From the NCBI GenBank assembly GCA_021813585.1, contig JAKAJV010000048.1, forward strand, positions 1 to 64,000: a stretch of DNA of 64,000 bases. Direction: 5' to 3'. Every line of letters begins with the position of its first letter. Within the stretch, counting starts at the first letter, position 1. The notes beneath the pieces were generated by a model, which had not been told where the DNA came from, made no database searches, and saw only the letters and a list, made by a program, of their open reading frames with translations. This document shows, piece by piece, positions 8,567 through 17,383 of this stretch. Origin of the DNA: Bacteroidota bacterium (GTDB taxonomy: Bacteria; Bacteroidota; Ignavibacteria; Ignavibacteriales; Ignavibacteriaceae). The translations under genes and the position numbers were made by a program.

Positions 8567-9970
8567 TTATTCGTAATGACCTTTACCGGAAATTACTACA
8601 AAAACGGTTCTCAACAAAATTTTAAAATCCATACGGAGCGACATGTTTTCGATATAGAACAAATCGTACCTGAGCTTAATTTTAACATCCTCAATTGTCT
8701 CGTCGTACTTATGCTTAACCTGCGCCCAGCCGGTAATGCCGGGGCGTACTTTAAGCCTTCTTTTGTAATATGGTATTTCCAGCGAAAGCTTCTCAACAAA
8801 GAACGGGCGCTCGGGTCTTGGACCTACAATACTCATTTCACCTTTAAGTACATTCAGCATCTGCGGTATCTCATCAATTCTAACTTTGCGTATGAATCTT
8901 CCCACCCTGGTTATTCTCGGGTCATCCTTCTGGGACCAAACCGGCCCGGTCGATTTCTCAGCATCCTTCTTCATAGACCGGAACTTAAGGATATTAAAAA
9001 TCCTTCCGTTTATTCCGCATCTTTCCTGCTTAAAGAAAATTTCGCCCTCGCTGTCCAGCTTAATTGCTATTGCGGTTAACAACGTAACCGGCAGAGTAGC
9101 TGCAAGAATTATTAGAGAGACAAATATATCTATAAGTCTCTTCAGCTTCTTTTCCCATTCCGGCATAAGCTGTGGCATAATATCTATAAGCGGGATGCCG
9201 TATATCTGAGACGTTCTTGCCTGACCGCTTAATATCTCGTAAAGGTCCGGAACGATTTTCAATCCCACATTTTTCGATTCGCTCCTGGAAATAATTTCCA
9301 CAAGGTCATCGCGGTTTTCTTTTTCAAGAGCAATTATAATTTCCCGGACATTATGCCTGTCGATTAACTCCGGCAGCTGGCTAACAGTGCCGATAGTTTT
9401 TATATCCTTATAGAACGAATTTTTATTTTCTTCCTTAACCGCAACATATCCTACAACATCCAGCCCCAGCGCCGGGTGCTGAAGCAATTGGTTATGCACA
9501 TCGTGCCCTTTGGAATTGAATCCGATTATCAAAGCGTTTCTTCTCCCTACTCCCTTAATTAAAAGGCTGCGCTGGAAGCTGCGAACGAAAAGTCTTCCTA
9601 TGCCGACGAGGAAGAGAAAAAGTCCCCAGTAAATAAAAATTAGTATTCTTGTTGTGGAACCGACTCCGTGTATATAATCGTCGATGAATATTAGGAAGAA
9701 CAGGATGAAGATACCCACAAAGGAAGCCTTGAAAAGGGTAGACAGCTCATCCAGGCGTGAAGAAGCGAACCATGTGCGGTACATGCCGACAAACGTAAAG
9801 ATGATAAGCCAGTAAAAATATATTACGAACATAGGGATAATAAATTCCGGCATGGCAAGCAGTTCGAACCATCCGGAATTTACTCTTAGCTGGTAATAAA
9901 TAATCCACGCAAGATTTATAGTTAAAAAATCTACTATAAGGATTAATATTTTTTCAAGCTTCTTATTCAA
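8567..9970 (-). CDS. Undecaprenyl-phosphate sugar phosphotransferase (WcaJ/WbaP-type polyprenyl glycosylphosphotransferase)
   Basis: Initiating enzyme of polysaccharide synthesis: it transfers a hexose-1-phosphate from a nucleotide sugar to undecaprenyl phosphate. The 467 aa have the full architecture: four N-terminal membrane helices (1-115), a CoA_binding_3 Rossmann domain (about 140-250, RNALIIGFNSKGHDVHN), a re-entrant helix (KRLIDIFVSLIILAATLPVT near 270) and the catalytic domain with KFRSMKKDAE, DPRITRVGRFIRKVRIDEIPQ and SIVGPRPERP. The catalytic Asp-Glu is intact, unlike in the gene at 4999-6981. The stop overlaps the start of nothing downstream; the start overlaps the stop of the upstream GT4 gene by 4 bp, so they share an operon. 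Confidence 0.95.
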   Translation of the reverse strand: MNKKLEKILILIVDFLTINLAWIIYYQLRVNSGWFELLAMPEFIIPMFVIYFYWLIIFTFVGMYRTWFASSRLDELSTLFKASFVGIFILFFLIFIDDYIHGVGSTTRILIFIYWGLFLFLVGIGRLFVRSFQRSLLIKGVGRRNALIIGFNSKGHDVHNQLLQHPALGLDVVGYVAVKEENKNSFYKDIKTIGTVSQLPELIDRHNVREIIIALEKENRDDLVEIISRSESKNVGLKIVPDLYEILSGQARTSQIYGIPLIDIMPQLMPEWEKKLKRLIDIFVSLIILAATLPVTLLTAIAIKLDSEGEIFFKQERCGINGRIFNILKFRSMKKDAEKSTGPVWSQKDDPRITRVGRFIRKVRIDEIPQMLNVLKGEMSIVGPRPERPFFVEKLSLEIPYYKRRLKVRPGITGWAQVKHKYDETIEDVKIKLRYDLFYIENMSLRMDFKILLRTVFVVISGKGHYE

Positions 9971-11154
9971 ATATTTATCTCGCTCAATAGATAGCTTTCA
10001 AAGTCGGCTACAATTTTTTCCCAGCTTAACATATTTTTTATAACCGTCTTCCCTTCTTCCATCAAGTCTCCTCTAATTGAAGGATTATTAATAATCTTTA
10101 CAACAGCATCGGCAAAATTAACCGGATTATCGGCAATAAAAATATATTTATTAAGCGCCTCAGGAAGTCCTCCTACAGCCATCGGGGTTGCTACAACCGG
10201 GACGCCCAATGCTATAGACTCAATTACCTTATTCAGAGTGCCGGCGCCGAATCTCATCGGTGCTACATTAACTGCGCTATTTAAATATTCACTTTTAATA
10301 TCGGGCACAAAGCCCGTTATAAATACGTTTTTAGATTGCAGAGATTTAATTCTTCGCGGCGGCTTTTGCCCCACTATAAAAAATTCGGCGCCAGGAACTT
10401 TCTCCAAAATCAATGGGAAGATTTCCTTTGTAAAATAAATTGCCGCATCATAGTTTGCATAATACGGCATATTGCCTGTAAAGATAATCCTGTTTCTGTT
10501 GTACTGCTTCCTTTCGGATTTAAAATATCCAACATCAATGCCGTTACTAAGAATTTTTATATTAGCCTTTAATCCCGATTTTACCAGGTATTCTTTATCC
10601 ACCTCGGAACAGATAAAGAGCGTATGAAATCTTTCCGCTACTTTTTCATATCTTTCAATCCTTTTCTGCTCTACTTTAACGAAGAATTTCTTTAAAGGAT
10701 TTCTTTCAATTTCTGCAAATCTTTTTAAATATAAAGATACCGCATCGGTAAAGTCTATTACCTTAACCGGCTTGGAAAAATTTTCGCCCGGAAAGTATTG
10801 TGCGCTTCTTATTAGGTGAAAATACATTACATCAACGCTGCCGTCAACGGCAATTTTTTCAATCTTTTTTTTCATCCGGGATGATTGGAACCATGCGGCT
10901 TGGAACGGGAATTCTGTAAACAGCGAAATAAATACTTTGAAAAACGATTCGAAAACCGAAAGCTTAACGGCCTCAATTTCAATTCCGTATTTTTTAAAGC
11001 TCTTCAAATCTTTAAGCTGTCTGCTGCTACGAAGGAAGGTTAAAATTTTAACCGAATTGTTTACCGAAAGATTCTTAGCGAGATTATAAATCTTAAGCTT
11101 ATCGCCTCTGAAAGGTGGATACGGGATACGCGGTGTAATTATTAATATCTTCAA
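9967..11154 (-). CDS. Glycosyltransferase family 4
   Basis: GT-B fold enzyme of 395 aa, family GT4. The N-terminal ILIITPRIPYPPFRGDKLKIYNLAKNLS is the usual acceptor-side loop, and the C-terminal donor site is RIIFTGNMPYYANYDA, then APMRFGAGTLNKVIESIALGVPVVATPMAVGGLPEA with the E-x7-E type arrangement. It resembles sugar transferases found next to PEP-CTERM/exopolysaccharide clusters. The start codon is TTG (11154-11152). The end overlaps the sugar phosphotransferase gene by 4 bp. The sugar specificity is unknown. Confidence 0.92.
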   Translation of the reverse strand: MKILIITPRIPYPPFRGDKLKIYNLAKNLSVNNSVKILTFLRSSRQLKDLKSFKKYGIEIEAVKLSVFESFFKVFISLFTEFPFQAAWFQSSRMKKKIEKIAVDGSVDVMYFHLIRSAQYFPGENFSKPVKVIDFTDAVSLYLKRFAEIERNPLKKFFVKVEQKRIERYEKVAERFHTLFICSEVDKEYLVKSGLKANIKILSNGIDVGYFKSERKQYNRNRIIFTGNMPYYANYDAAIYFTKEIFPLILEKVPGAEFFIVGQKPPRRIKSLQSKNVFITGFVPDIKSEYLNSAVNVAPMRFGAGTLNKVIESIALGVPVVATPMAVGGLPEALNKYIFIADNPVNFADAVVKIINNPSIRGDLMEEGKTVIKNMLSWEKIVADFESYLLSEINI

Positions 11155-11181
11155 TTCTAATGGTATTCCAGGTATAAAAAC

Positions 11182-12378
11182 TTATTTTTTTATCAAGTTA
11201 TAATATTCATTTTCAAATTGTTCGGCAATTTTTTCCCAGGTGTATTTTTCCTCTATAAGCTTTTTTGCATTGGCAGACATCATCTCCGGATCATATTTAT
11301 TCTCAAAGTATGATATCGTCTTCGAAATAAACTCTTCCGTAGAATCGGCTATAAGCATATGTTTGCCGTCTTCAACATCAATGCCTTCTTTTGCTACGGA
11401 TGTGGAAATTATATTCTGACCGGTCGCGAGCATCTCTATTATCTTTACTCTTATGCCGCTTCCTATTCTAAGCGGAACAACAGCGAGTTGCTTATCCAGA
11501 ACCTCTTTCCATAAGTCTTTCACATAGCCGATCTTGATAATATTTTCTCTGAATGACGAGGGCACTTTTACTTTGTCGGTTCCGGTTCCGTAAAGATAAA
11601 GCTTTACTTCTTTTTTAAATTTTACTATCGAAGGAAAAATTTCTTCCAGGTACCAGTTTAATCCGTCGTAGTTTGGCAGCCACTCAAGAGAGCCTAAATG
11701 AAAGATTGAATAAGGAATGGTTTTGGATTTCCGCATAGCCAACAATTCTTTATCTACGCCTACGCCTATTACCGCTGTATTAACATCAGGGTTTAAGTCC
11801 TTTAAAATTTCTTCGTCATGCCTGGAAACCATAATGCACTTATCGAACTTGCCCGTAATAGAGGGTTCATATTTTAAGAATTTATTATACTGTAATCCGG
11901 AATATTTTTTTAAAATGATATTTTTCTGTTGTTCGTAAAACCTCTGCATTATCTTCAATTCAATATTGTGTTCTCTAAGAACAACGGGAATGTCGACTTC
12001 GTTCCTAATAACATCCAGAGCCCAGGCTAAATGAAGATGATCAATATGCACGATGTCGATTTTATTTCCTTTAAGAAAAGACCGCAGGAATTTTACTAAT
12101 TCTTTTTTTTTGAATTTTGAAATATTATACGGCACCCCTGAAAAAAAATTAAGTATGGCGCCCCCAAAATAATTATTTGTGTTTACATCTAAAATAATCG
12201 GTTTGCAGAATTTACTCAACTCTCTTTCGGATGCAATCTTATCGGCGTTTTTTCTATAGGCAGCAAAATAGATTTCATTCCCTCTTTCTGCCAGATGCTT
12301 TGTTATTCCGTATATTCCTAGCCTGACTTCGCTGTCGGGAGGCAGCGGAACTTGCGGAGAAAGTTGAAGTATCCTCAT
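11182..12378 (-). CDS. Glycosyltransferase family 4
   Basis: GT-B fold transferase. The ORF opens at 12438, but the ATG at 12378 is the better start because the family N-terminus MRILQLSPQVPLPPDSEVRLG begins there; this gives 398 aa. The donor domain carries YSIFHLGSLEWLPNYDG, VVPLRIGSGIRVKIIEMLATGQNIIST and the EG-DVEDG region of GT4 enzymes. It is related in design to its downstream neighbour (9967-11154), 27 bp away, and probably acts on the same lipid-linked oligosaccharide. Confidence 0.9.
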   Translation of the reverse strand: MRILQLSPQVPLPPDSEVRLGIYGITKHLAERGNEIYFAAYRKNADKIASERELSKFCKPIILDVNTNNYFGGAILNFFSGVPYNISKFKKKELVKFLRSFLKGNKIDIVHIDHLHLAWALDVIRNEVDIPVVLREHNIELKIMQRFYEQQKNIILKKYSGLQYNKFLKYEPSITGKFDKCIMVSRHDEEILKDLNPDVNTAVIGVGVDKELLAMRKSKTIPYSIFHLGSLEWLPNYDGLNWYLEEIFPSIVKFKKEVKLYLYGTGTDKVKVPSSFRENIIKIGYVKDLWKEVLDKQLAVVPLRIGSGIRVKIIEMLATGQNIISTSVAKEGIDVEDGKHMLIADSTEEFISKTISYFENKYDPEMMSANAKKLIEEKYTWEKIAEQFENEYYNLIKK

Positions 12379-12526
12379 TATATAAATATGTTTATTACCA
12401 TGGAAACAAAAAAATCGCAGCCTATTTTTGAGTGACAAATATAATTAAAATAGGAATAGAATCGTAAATTGATTTACTTTCAAAAAATATTTATTTATTT
12501 TTCTTAACAAATAACGGCGATTAAGA

Positions 12527-12736
12527 ATGGAAAATGAAATTATTTTTATTGTTGAAGATTCTCTTGAAGGCGGATTTGAAGCAAAAGCAATAGGGCATTC
12601 CATATACACACAGGCTGATTCTTTTGAAGAGCTAAAAATCAATATTAAAGAAGCTGTTGGGATTCACTTTGATGCTGCTGAGATGCCCAAATTAATAAGG
12701 ATTCATTATGTAAAGGATGAAGTAATTGGTGCATGA
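12527..12736 (+). CDS. hicB: HicB-family antitoxin
   Basis: Short HicB/UPF0150 protein of 69 aa (IIFIVEDSLEGGFEAKAIGHSIYTQADSFEELKINIKEAV). It has the degenerate RNase H-like fold of these antitoxins but no C-terminal DNA-binding extension. It overlaps the following hicA by 4 bp (ATGA). It would neutralise HicA and may bind its own operator with help from the toxin. The module is plus strand while the surrounding polysaccharide genes are minus, which marks it as an insertion. Confidence 0.9.
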   Translation: MENEIIFIVEDSLEGGFEAKAIGHSIYTQADSFEELKINIKEAVGIHFDAAEMPKLIRIHYVKDEVIGA

Positions 12737-12978
12737 AAATTCCCCGAGATGTTTCAGGCGAAGAATTGATTAAAAAATTATTACAACTCGGTTATGTAAT
12801 TGTCAGGCAAAGGGGAAGTCATGTAAGAATGACCAGGACATATCCCGAAGGGGAACACCCAATAACAATTCCTTATCATAATCCTATAAAAATTGGAACA
12901 TTAAACAATATATTATCGGATATATGTTTGAAGATTAAAATTTCTAAGGAAGAATTGATTCAGCAACTTTTTGACTGA
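12733..12978 (+). CDS. hicA: HicA-family mRNA interferase toxin
   Basis: HicA/YcfA dsRBD-like toxin of 81 aa. The key features are all present: PRDVSGEELIKKLLQLGYVIVRQRGSHVRM with the catalytic His in GSHV, then the basic PITIPYHNPIKIGTLNNIL segment and the LKISKEELIQQL tail. Translation is coupled to hicB by a 4-bp overlap. It appears intact, in contrast to the copy at 3573-3791. HicA toxins cleave mRNA and tmRNA when free of HicB. Confidence 0.92.
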   Translation: MKIPRDVSGEELIKKLLQLGYVIVRQRGSHVRMTRTYPEGEHPITIPYHNPIKIGTLNNILSDICLKIKISKEELIQQLFD

Positions 12979-13078
12979 CTACTTTTTAATTTAAAATTCA
13001 TAAAAAAAGGAATTAACAATTTGTTTTTATTACGTAAAATGTTGGAACAAATTATTTAATAAATAAACCGGAAATTAT

Positions 13079-14137
13079 ATGTTCATAAACAATGATTGTA
13101 TTTATTTTAATGGAGATATTCCCTGCAAGCCGCATAAAAAAAACGGATATCACTGCGATAACTGTCCGGAATACAGAAAGATTACTGAAAAGATTTTAAT
13201 TATCAAGCTCGGCGCTATAGGCGATGTAATAAGAACGACTCCTCTTTTAAGAAGGCTAAGAGACGAATATCCGGATGCCCAAATTACCTGGCTTACTTAT
13301 TCGCCAGCTATCTTAAGCGGTGAGTGGGTGAATAGAATTTTAAATGTCTCCCCGGAGAATATTGAACTTATAAAGCAAATAAATTTTGACTGGCTGATTA
13401 ATCTTGATAAAGATCCGCTGGCAATTTCTCTTACCAACGAAATTTCAGCAGATAAAAAATCGGGCTTTACTATTGATGAATATGGACATGCAAAACCAAT
13501 TTCTACTCACGCTGAAGAGCATAAATGGCTCACCGGCTTATTCGATGACCTGAATAAAGAAAACACAAAGCATTATGTTCAAGAAATATTTGAAATTTGC
13601 GGATACGAGTTTAATGGTGAAGAATACATTTTAGATGTTGAAGACAGCGGTGAAAAATGGGATATTGATAAATCAAAAAAAGTAATCGGCTTAAATACAG
13701 GCTGCGGCGGCAGATGGACTTCCCGCCTATGGAAAACAGAATATTGGATTACACTTGCAAAGGAACTTCTTTCCAACGGATACGAGGTTATTATTCTAGG
13801 CGGTGAACAGGAAGACGAAAAAAATAAGCTTATACAAAAGGAAAGCGGCGCAAAATATTTCGGACATTTTCCGCTGTCGGTCTTCATGTCTCTGTTAAAT
13901 GAATGCGATACGATTGTTACAGCAGTAACAATGGCAATGCATCTTGCAGTAGGATTAAGAAAGAATCTCATACTTTTCAACAACATATTTAACAAGAACG
14001 AATTCTACCTTTACGGCAGGGGCGAAATATTAGAACCGGACTTTGATTGCGACTGCTACTTTACTCCGGTTTGTCCAAATGACTGTATGCAGTATCTTTA
14101 CCCGGAGAGAGTGATAGAAGCAATAAATAGAATTTAA
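13079..14137 (+). CDS. Glycosyltransferase family 9 (heptosyltransferase-like)
   Basis: GT9 protein of 352 aa. Residues 1-35 carry a Cys/His cluster (C-x7-C-x2-H ... HCDNCP) that suggests a small metal site ahead of the catalytic fold, a feature seen in some GT9 homologues. Then follow ILIIKLGAIGDVIRTTPLLRRL near residue 40, LNTGCGGRWTSRLW near 208 and the donor site GHFPLSVFMSLLNECDTIVTAVTMAMHLAVGL. A CDCYFTPVCPNDCM cysteine stretch lies near the C-terminus. It would add heptose or a related sugar to LPS core or another lipid glycan. It is plus strand and monocistronic, between two hicBA modules. Confidence 0.9.
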   Translation: MFINNDCIYFNGDIPCKPHKKNGYHCDNCPEYRKITEKILIIKLGAIGDVIRTTPLLRRLRDEYPDAQITWLTYSPAILSGEWVNRILNVSPENIELIKQINFDWLINLDKDPLAISLTNEISADKKSGFTIDEYGHAKPISTHAEEHKWLTGLFDDLNKENTKHYVQEIFEICGYEFNGEEYILDVEDSGEKWDIDKSKKVIGLNTGCGGRWTSRLWKTEYWITLAKELLSNGYEVIILGGEQEDEKNKLIQKESGAKYFGHFPLSVFMSLLNECDTIVTAVTMAMHLAVGLRKNLILFNNIFNKNEFYLYGRGEILEPDFDCDCYFTPVCPNDCMQYLYPERVIEAINRI

Positions 14138-14247
14138 GCAAGGGGAAAAAATTATATTTCGCAAACTCTGATAACAAAATATTTTATTCTTAATACCACT
14201 ATGTAGGAAAAGTTGAATGAACGATTTAGCACTGTCTAATTCAATTC

Positions 14248-14481
14248 TTATAATAAATCCTTTAACATCTCTATTGTAATTCCAACATCTTTACAAATTG
14301 ATTTAACAGTTTTTCTTTTTAGAGATTTCTTCCCATGAATGGGAACTGTTGTTCTGTAACCGTCACTTGATCTCCGATAAATAGCATAACTACTTCCGCT
14401 TTGTCTTAAAAATTCGAAACCAGGTTTCTTAATAACTTTTATTATTTCTTTTGAATTTATGTCTGGAAAAACATTAGTCAT
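14248..14481 (-). CDS. hicA: HicA-family mRNA interferase toxin
   Basis: HicA toxin of 77 aa with the pattern NSKEIIKVIKKPGFEFLRQSGSSYAIYRRSSDGYRTTVPIHGKKSLKRKTVKSICKDVGITIEMLKDLL. The catalytic position that is usually His in GSH reads Ser-Tyr (GSSYAIY), so activity may be reduced or use another residue; that is a visible deviation. It overlaps the upstream hicB by 4 bp. Confidence 0.88.
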   Translation of the reverse strand: MTNVFPDINSKEIIKVIKKPGFEFLRQSGSSYAIYRRSSDGYRTTVPIHGKKSLKRKTVKSICKDVGITIEMLKDLL

Positions 14482-14702
14482 ACACTTATTTGCACTGAAG
14501 TAACTAAAAAGTTATCTGAAGGAAGTTCCTGATTTCTAGCCAAATTATCATCAATAAAAGCTCGTACTGCTTCTTTCATCTCTTTCATTGTTTCTTCGTA
14601 TGTTTCACCTTCCACATGGCAGCCGGGGAACGCCGGGCATTCGGCATAAAATCCGCCTTCTTCACATTCTTCTACAACTACTTTATAATTGTATAATTTC
14701 AT
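14478..14702 (-). CDS. hicB: HicB-family antitoxin
   Basis: HicB/UPF0150 antitoxin of 74 aa (YKVVVEECEEGGFYAECPAFPGCHVEGETYEETMKEMKEAV), first gene of the coupled pair. The classical motif FYAECPAFPGCHVEG is perfect. It lacks a DNA-binding tail, so autoregulation, if any, would be by the complex. This is the second intact hicBA module within 2 kb, and it is not closely similar in sequence to the one at 12527-12978. Confidence 0.92.
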   Translation of the reverse strand: MKLYNYKVVVEECEEGGFYAECPAFPGCHVEGETYEETMKEMKEAVRAFIDDNLARNQELPSDNFLVTSVQISV

Positions 14703-15011
14703 AAATGCAGTTCCGTTGTTTCTTAATCCTATTATTTAAAAAAAAGTTAAAAAAATAATTTATTAAAAACCACATTGTATATTTTTCGTCAGCTTTAAGA
14801 AAGAACTTTTTAATTAAAACTATTTTTGCGTTAACTGCAAAAAGCCAAATTCCGTAATCTAATTTCGGCTGCGACTACTATTTAACCCATGCCTGTATAA
14901 ACGACAAGTAGTATCTTTAGATTCATTATAAATTCGAATTGTCTATGACTTCTTCAAATAAAAATATCAAACCAAATAAAACATTATCTAAAGAAGATAG
15001 TTTATAAAAGC
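14703..15011. other. Intergenic region with no recognised feature
   Basis: About 310 AT-rich bases between hicB and the next glycosyltransferase gene. No ORF with homology, no clear terminator and no repeat shared with other parts of the window were found. The hicB promoter should lie at the left side of this stretch. Confidence 0.5.
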
Positions 15012-16166
15012 CTATAATTTGTTCTTTTCTTCTTCAATAGATATTATTTTATCAGAAATCATATTCGTAATACTATCCCACGAAAATTTTTCCGCAATAC
15101 TTTTTCTTTCTTCTGCTTTTTCAGGTTTATTATCATGTACTGCTTTTTCAATTAAATTAATAAATTCATCTTCTGATTTAGCTATAAAATTTAATTCTTT
15201 AAACTTGTAAACCTCCGGTAAATTGGTTGATACTACAGGTATTCCGAGTGCCATGTATTCTAACAATTTTAATGGATTAACAGCGACTGTAAGTTCATTA
15301 ATTATGAATGGGATTATTCCGACATCAAAAATCTTAGCATATTTTGGCAACTCACTAAATTGTATTTCACCTAGATAAATAATATTAGGATAATTTGAAA
15401 ATTGGGAAACACTAATCCTTGTTTTTCCAATTAGCAAAAATGTATAATCTAAATAATTTGCAGCACATTTTGTAATTAATTCAACATCTACATATTCAGC
15501 TAATAAACCAAAATAGCCAATAACCGGATGCTTAATTGAATTCACTCGTGCTGGTATATTTGCTGTAACATTATTAAAATGTTGAAAGTCAACACCTTGA
15601 GGTAGAAAATAGCTTTTCCCAGATTTGGGCATGCGGGTTTTGAATAATATATCCGATGTGCCGAACGAACTATCTACAACCTTTAATAAATCTTTTTCCA
15701 ATTTAATTAATGATTTGAAAGCGCCTTCAAAAAGCGAATAATCATCCAAGCAAAAATAATGGCTTGATGATAATTTTAATGTATTGATTAAATCTCCAAT
15801 TATAGGTGTAGAAGTTAATAAGATGGGATTTTTAAAATTATTGTCAATAATAACTTTTTGTATTTTAGCTTTAAGTAATCTACAATTAATTTTTCTAAAT
15901 ACACGTATATCATGGAAAGGAATTATTAATGGATGCAATTGAACTACCCCATCTTCATCCGAATTATTTTTATGATTTAATAGTTTACCAAATTTCTCAA
16001 ATATTCTTTTTACATCACTTATTTTTGCTTTGGGCTTTCTTAATCCAAGAGATCCTATCCAAATTATTCTATTTCCCTTTGCTAATATTTTTCCAATGTG
16101 CTGCATTGTTGATGGATATCTCCCCCAATCATCCGAAAAAATTAATATGTTTCTCTTCGTTATCAT
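15012..16166 (-). CDS. Glycosyltransferase, GT4-like (GT-B fold)
   Basis: Protein of 384 aa. The opening ILIFSDDWGRYPSTMQHIGKILAKGNRIIWIG resembles polysaccharide glycosyltransferases that start with a WG-x-P-S-T-Q motif. The donor half contains PVIGYFGLLAEYVDVELI, then FLLIGKTRISVSQF and PLKLLEYMALGIPVVSTNLPEV, the GT1/GT4-type nucleotide-sugar site. It starts 45 bp after the wecB stop and is probably in the same operon. Acceptor and sugar are unknown. Confidence 0.88.
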   Translation of the reverse strand: MITKRNILIFSDDWGRYPSTMQHIGKILAKGNRIIWIGSLGLRKPKAKISDVKRIFEKFGKLLNHKNNSDEDGVVQLHPLIIPFHDIRVFRKINCRLLKAKIQKVIIDNNFKNPILLTSTPIIGDLINTLKLSSSHYFCLDDYSLFEGAFKSLIKLEKDLLKVVDSSFGTSDILFKTRMPKSGKSYFLPQGVDFQHFNNVTANIPARVNSIKHPVIGYFGLLAEYVDVELITKCAANYLDYTFLLIGKTRISVSQFSNYPNIIYLGEIQFSELPKYAKIFDVGIIPFIINELTVAVNPLKLLEYMALGIPVVSTNLPEVYKFKELNFIAKSEDEFINLIEKAVHDNKPEKAEERKSIAEKFSWDSITNMISDKIISIEEEKNKL

Positions 16167-16210
16167 TGGATTTATGTTAAAGAGGAATTTTAAAATTAAA
16201 CTTGAAGCAA

Positions 16211-17344
16211 TTATAAATTATCCTGAATTATTTTCACAATCCTTTTAGCTGCTTTACCATCACCAAAAGGATTTTTAGTTTTAAAAAAATTAAAATTATT
16301 TTTTAATTTTTTATCTACTTGATTAAACTTTCTTTTAATGATTTTATCAGAACTACCCACAAGGAAAGCATAACCTGCTTTAATAGCTTCCATTCTTTCC
16401 GTAACATCGCGCATTACTAAAATAGGTTTTTTGAAAATATAACATTCTTCCTGAACCCCTCCTGAATCACTAATTATAAAGTAACTTTTTTTCATAAGAT
16501 AAATAAACGACAAATAATCAAGAGGGTTGACTAATACAATATTCGGAATTCTATTTAAAACTTCAGTAACAGGATTTTTAACATTAGGATTTAAGTGAAC
16601 AGGATAAACGAAATTGTAATTAGGATTTTCTTTAGCTAAATCTTTTATAGTATTTAATAATTTTTTGAACTCTGCACCAAATTTTTCTCGGCGATGTAAA
16701 GTAATTAATATAATTTTTTTATTAAATATATTACTGTTACATAGTTGAATTAATTGTTTTTCAATTTTGACAGATAATTTTTTATCCGATATTAATTTTG
16801 ACACGTCCAGTAATGAATCAATGACTGTGTTTCCGGTGACATATACATGATGATTCCCAATACCTTCTTCTAACAAGTTCTGCTTTGACATTTTTGTGGG
16901 GGCAAAATGAAAGTCGGAAATTGCTGAAATAAATTTTCTATTCACTTCCTCAGGATAGGGACTCATTTTATTAAAGCTTCGTAAACCAGCCTCAACATGA
17001 CCAATTTTAATTTTCAAATAAAACGCAGCTAAAGCAGAAGCAAAAGCGGAAGTCGTATCACCCTGAACTATCAGGATATCGGGTTTAATTTCGTTTAACC
17101 TTAATTTTAACCTAGACAGCGAATTTATTGTTACATCAAATAAATCTTGATTCGACTTCATTAAATCTAAGTCATAATCTACTTTTAGATTAAATATATC
17201 TAAAACCTGCCTCAACATTTCTTTATGTTGCCCGGTGGAGCCAACTACTGTCTTAATGGTTCTTAGTTTTTTCAACTCTTTAATAACAGGAGCTAGTTTT
17301 ATTGCTTCAGGTCGTGTACCAAAGATAACTAATACTCTTTTCAT
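16211..17344 (-). CDS. wecB: UDP-N-acetylglucosamine 2-epimerase (non-hydrolysing)
   Basis: Interconverts UDP-GlcNAc and UDP-ManNAc, supplying N-acetylmannosamine-type sugars for the polysaccharide. The family start KRVLVIFGTRPEAIKLAPVI is exact. Other motifs are VGSTGQHKEML near residue 40, VQGDTTSAFA near 92, HVEAGLRS near 116, PEEVNRKFISAISD near 128, LITLHRREKFG near 212 and ISDSGGVQEE near 286. The ORF track begins at a TTG (17356), but the ATG at 17344 fits the family better. At 377 aa it is full length. Confidence 0.95.
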   Translation of the reverse strand: MKRVLVIFGTRPEAIKLAPVIKELKKLRTIKTVVGSTGQHKEMLRQVLDIFNLKVDYDLDLMKSNQDLFDVTINSLSRLKLRLNEIKPDILIVQGDTTSAFASALAAFYLKIKIGHVEAGLRSFNKMSPYPEEVNRKFISAISDFHFAPTKMSKQNLLEEGIGNHHVYVTGNTVIDSLLDVSKLISDKKLSVKIEKQLIQLCNSNIFNKKIILITLHRREKFGAEFKKLLNTIKDLAKENPNYNFVYPVHLNPNVKNPVTEVLNRIPNIVLVNPLDYLSFIYLMKKSYFIISDSGGVQEECYIFKKPILVMRDVTERMEAIKAGYAFLVGSSDKIIKRKFNQVDKKLKNNFNFFKTKNPFGDGKAAKRIVKIIQDNL

Positions 17345-17383
17345 ATTATTTCCCAAGAGAAAGGATTATCTCTTAATTATATT

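Noticed and set aside
8510-9079. 189-aa plus-strand ORF
   Set aside because: Antisense shadow of the sugar phosphotransferase gene, whose motifs are unambiguous.
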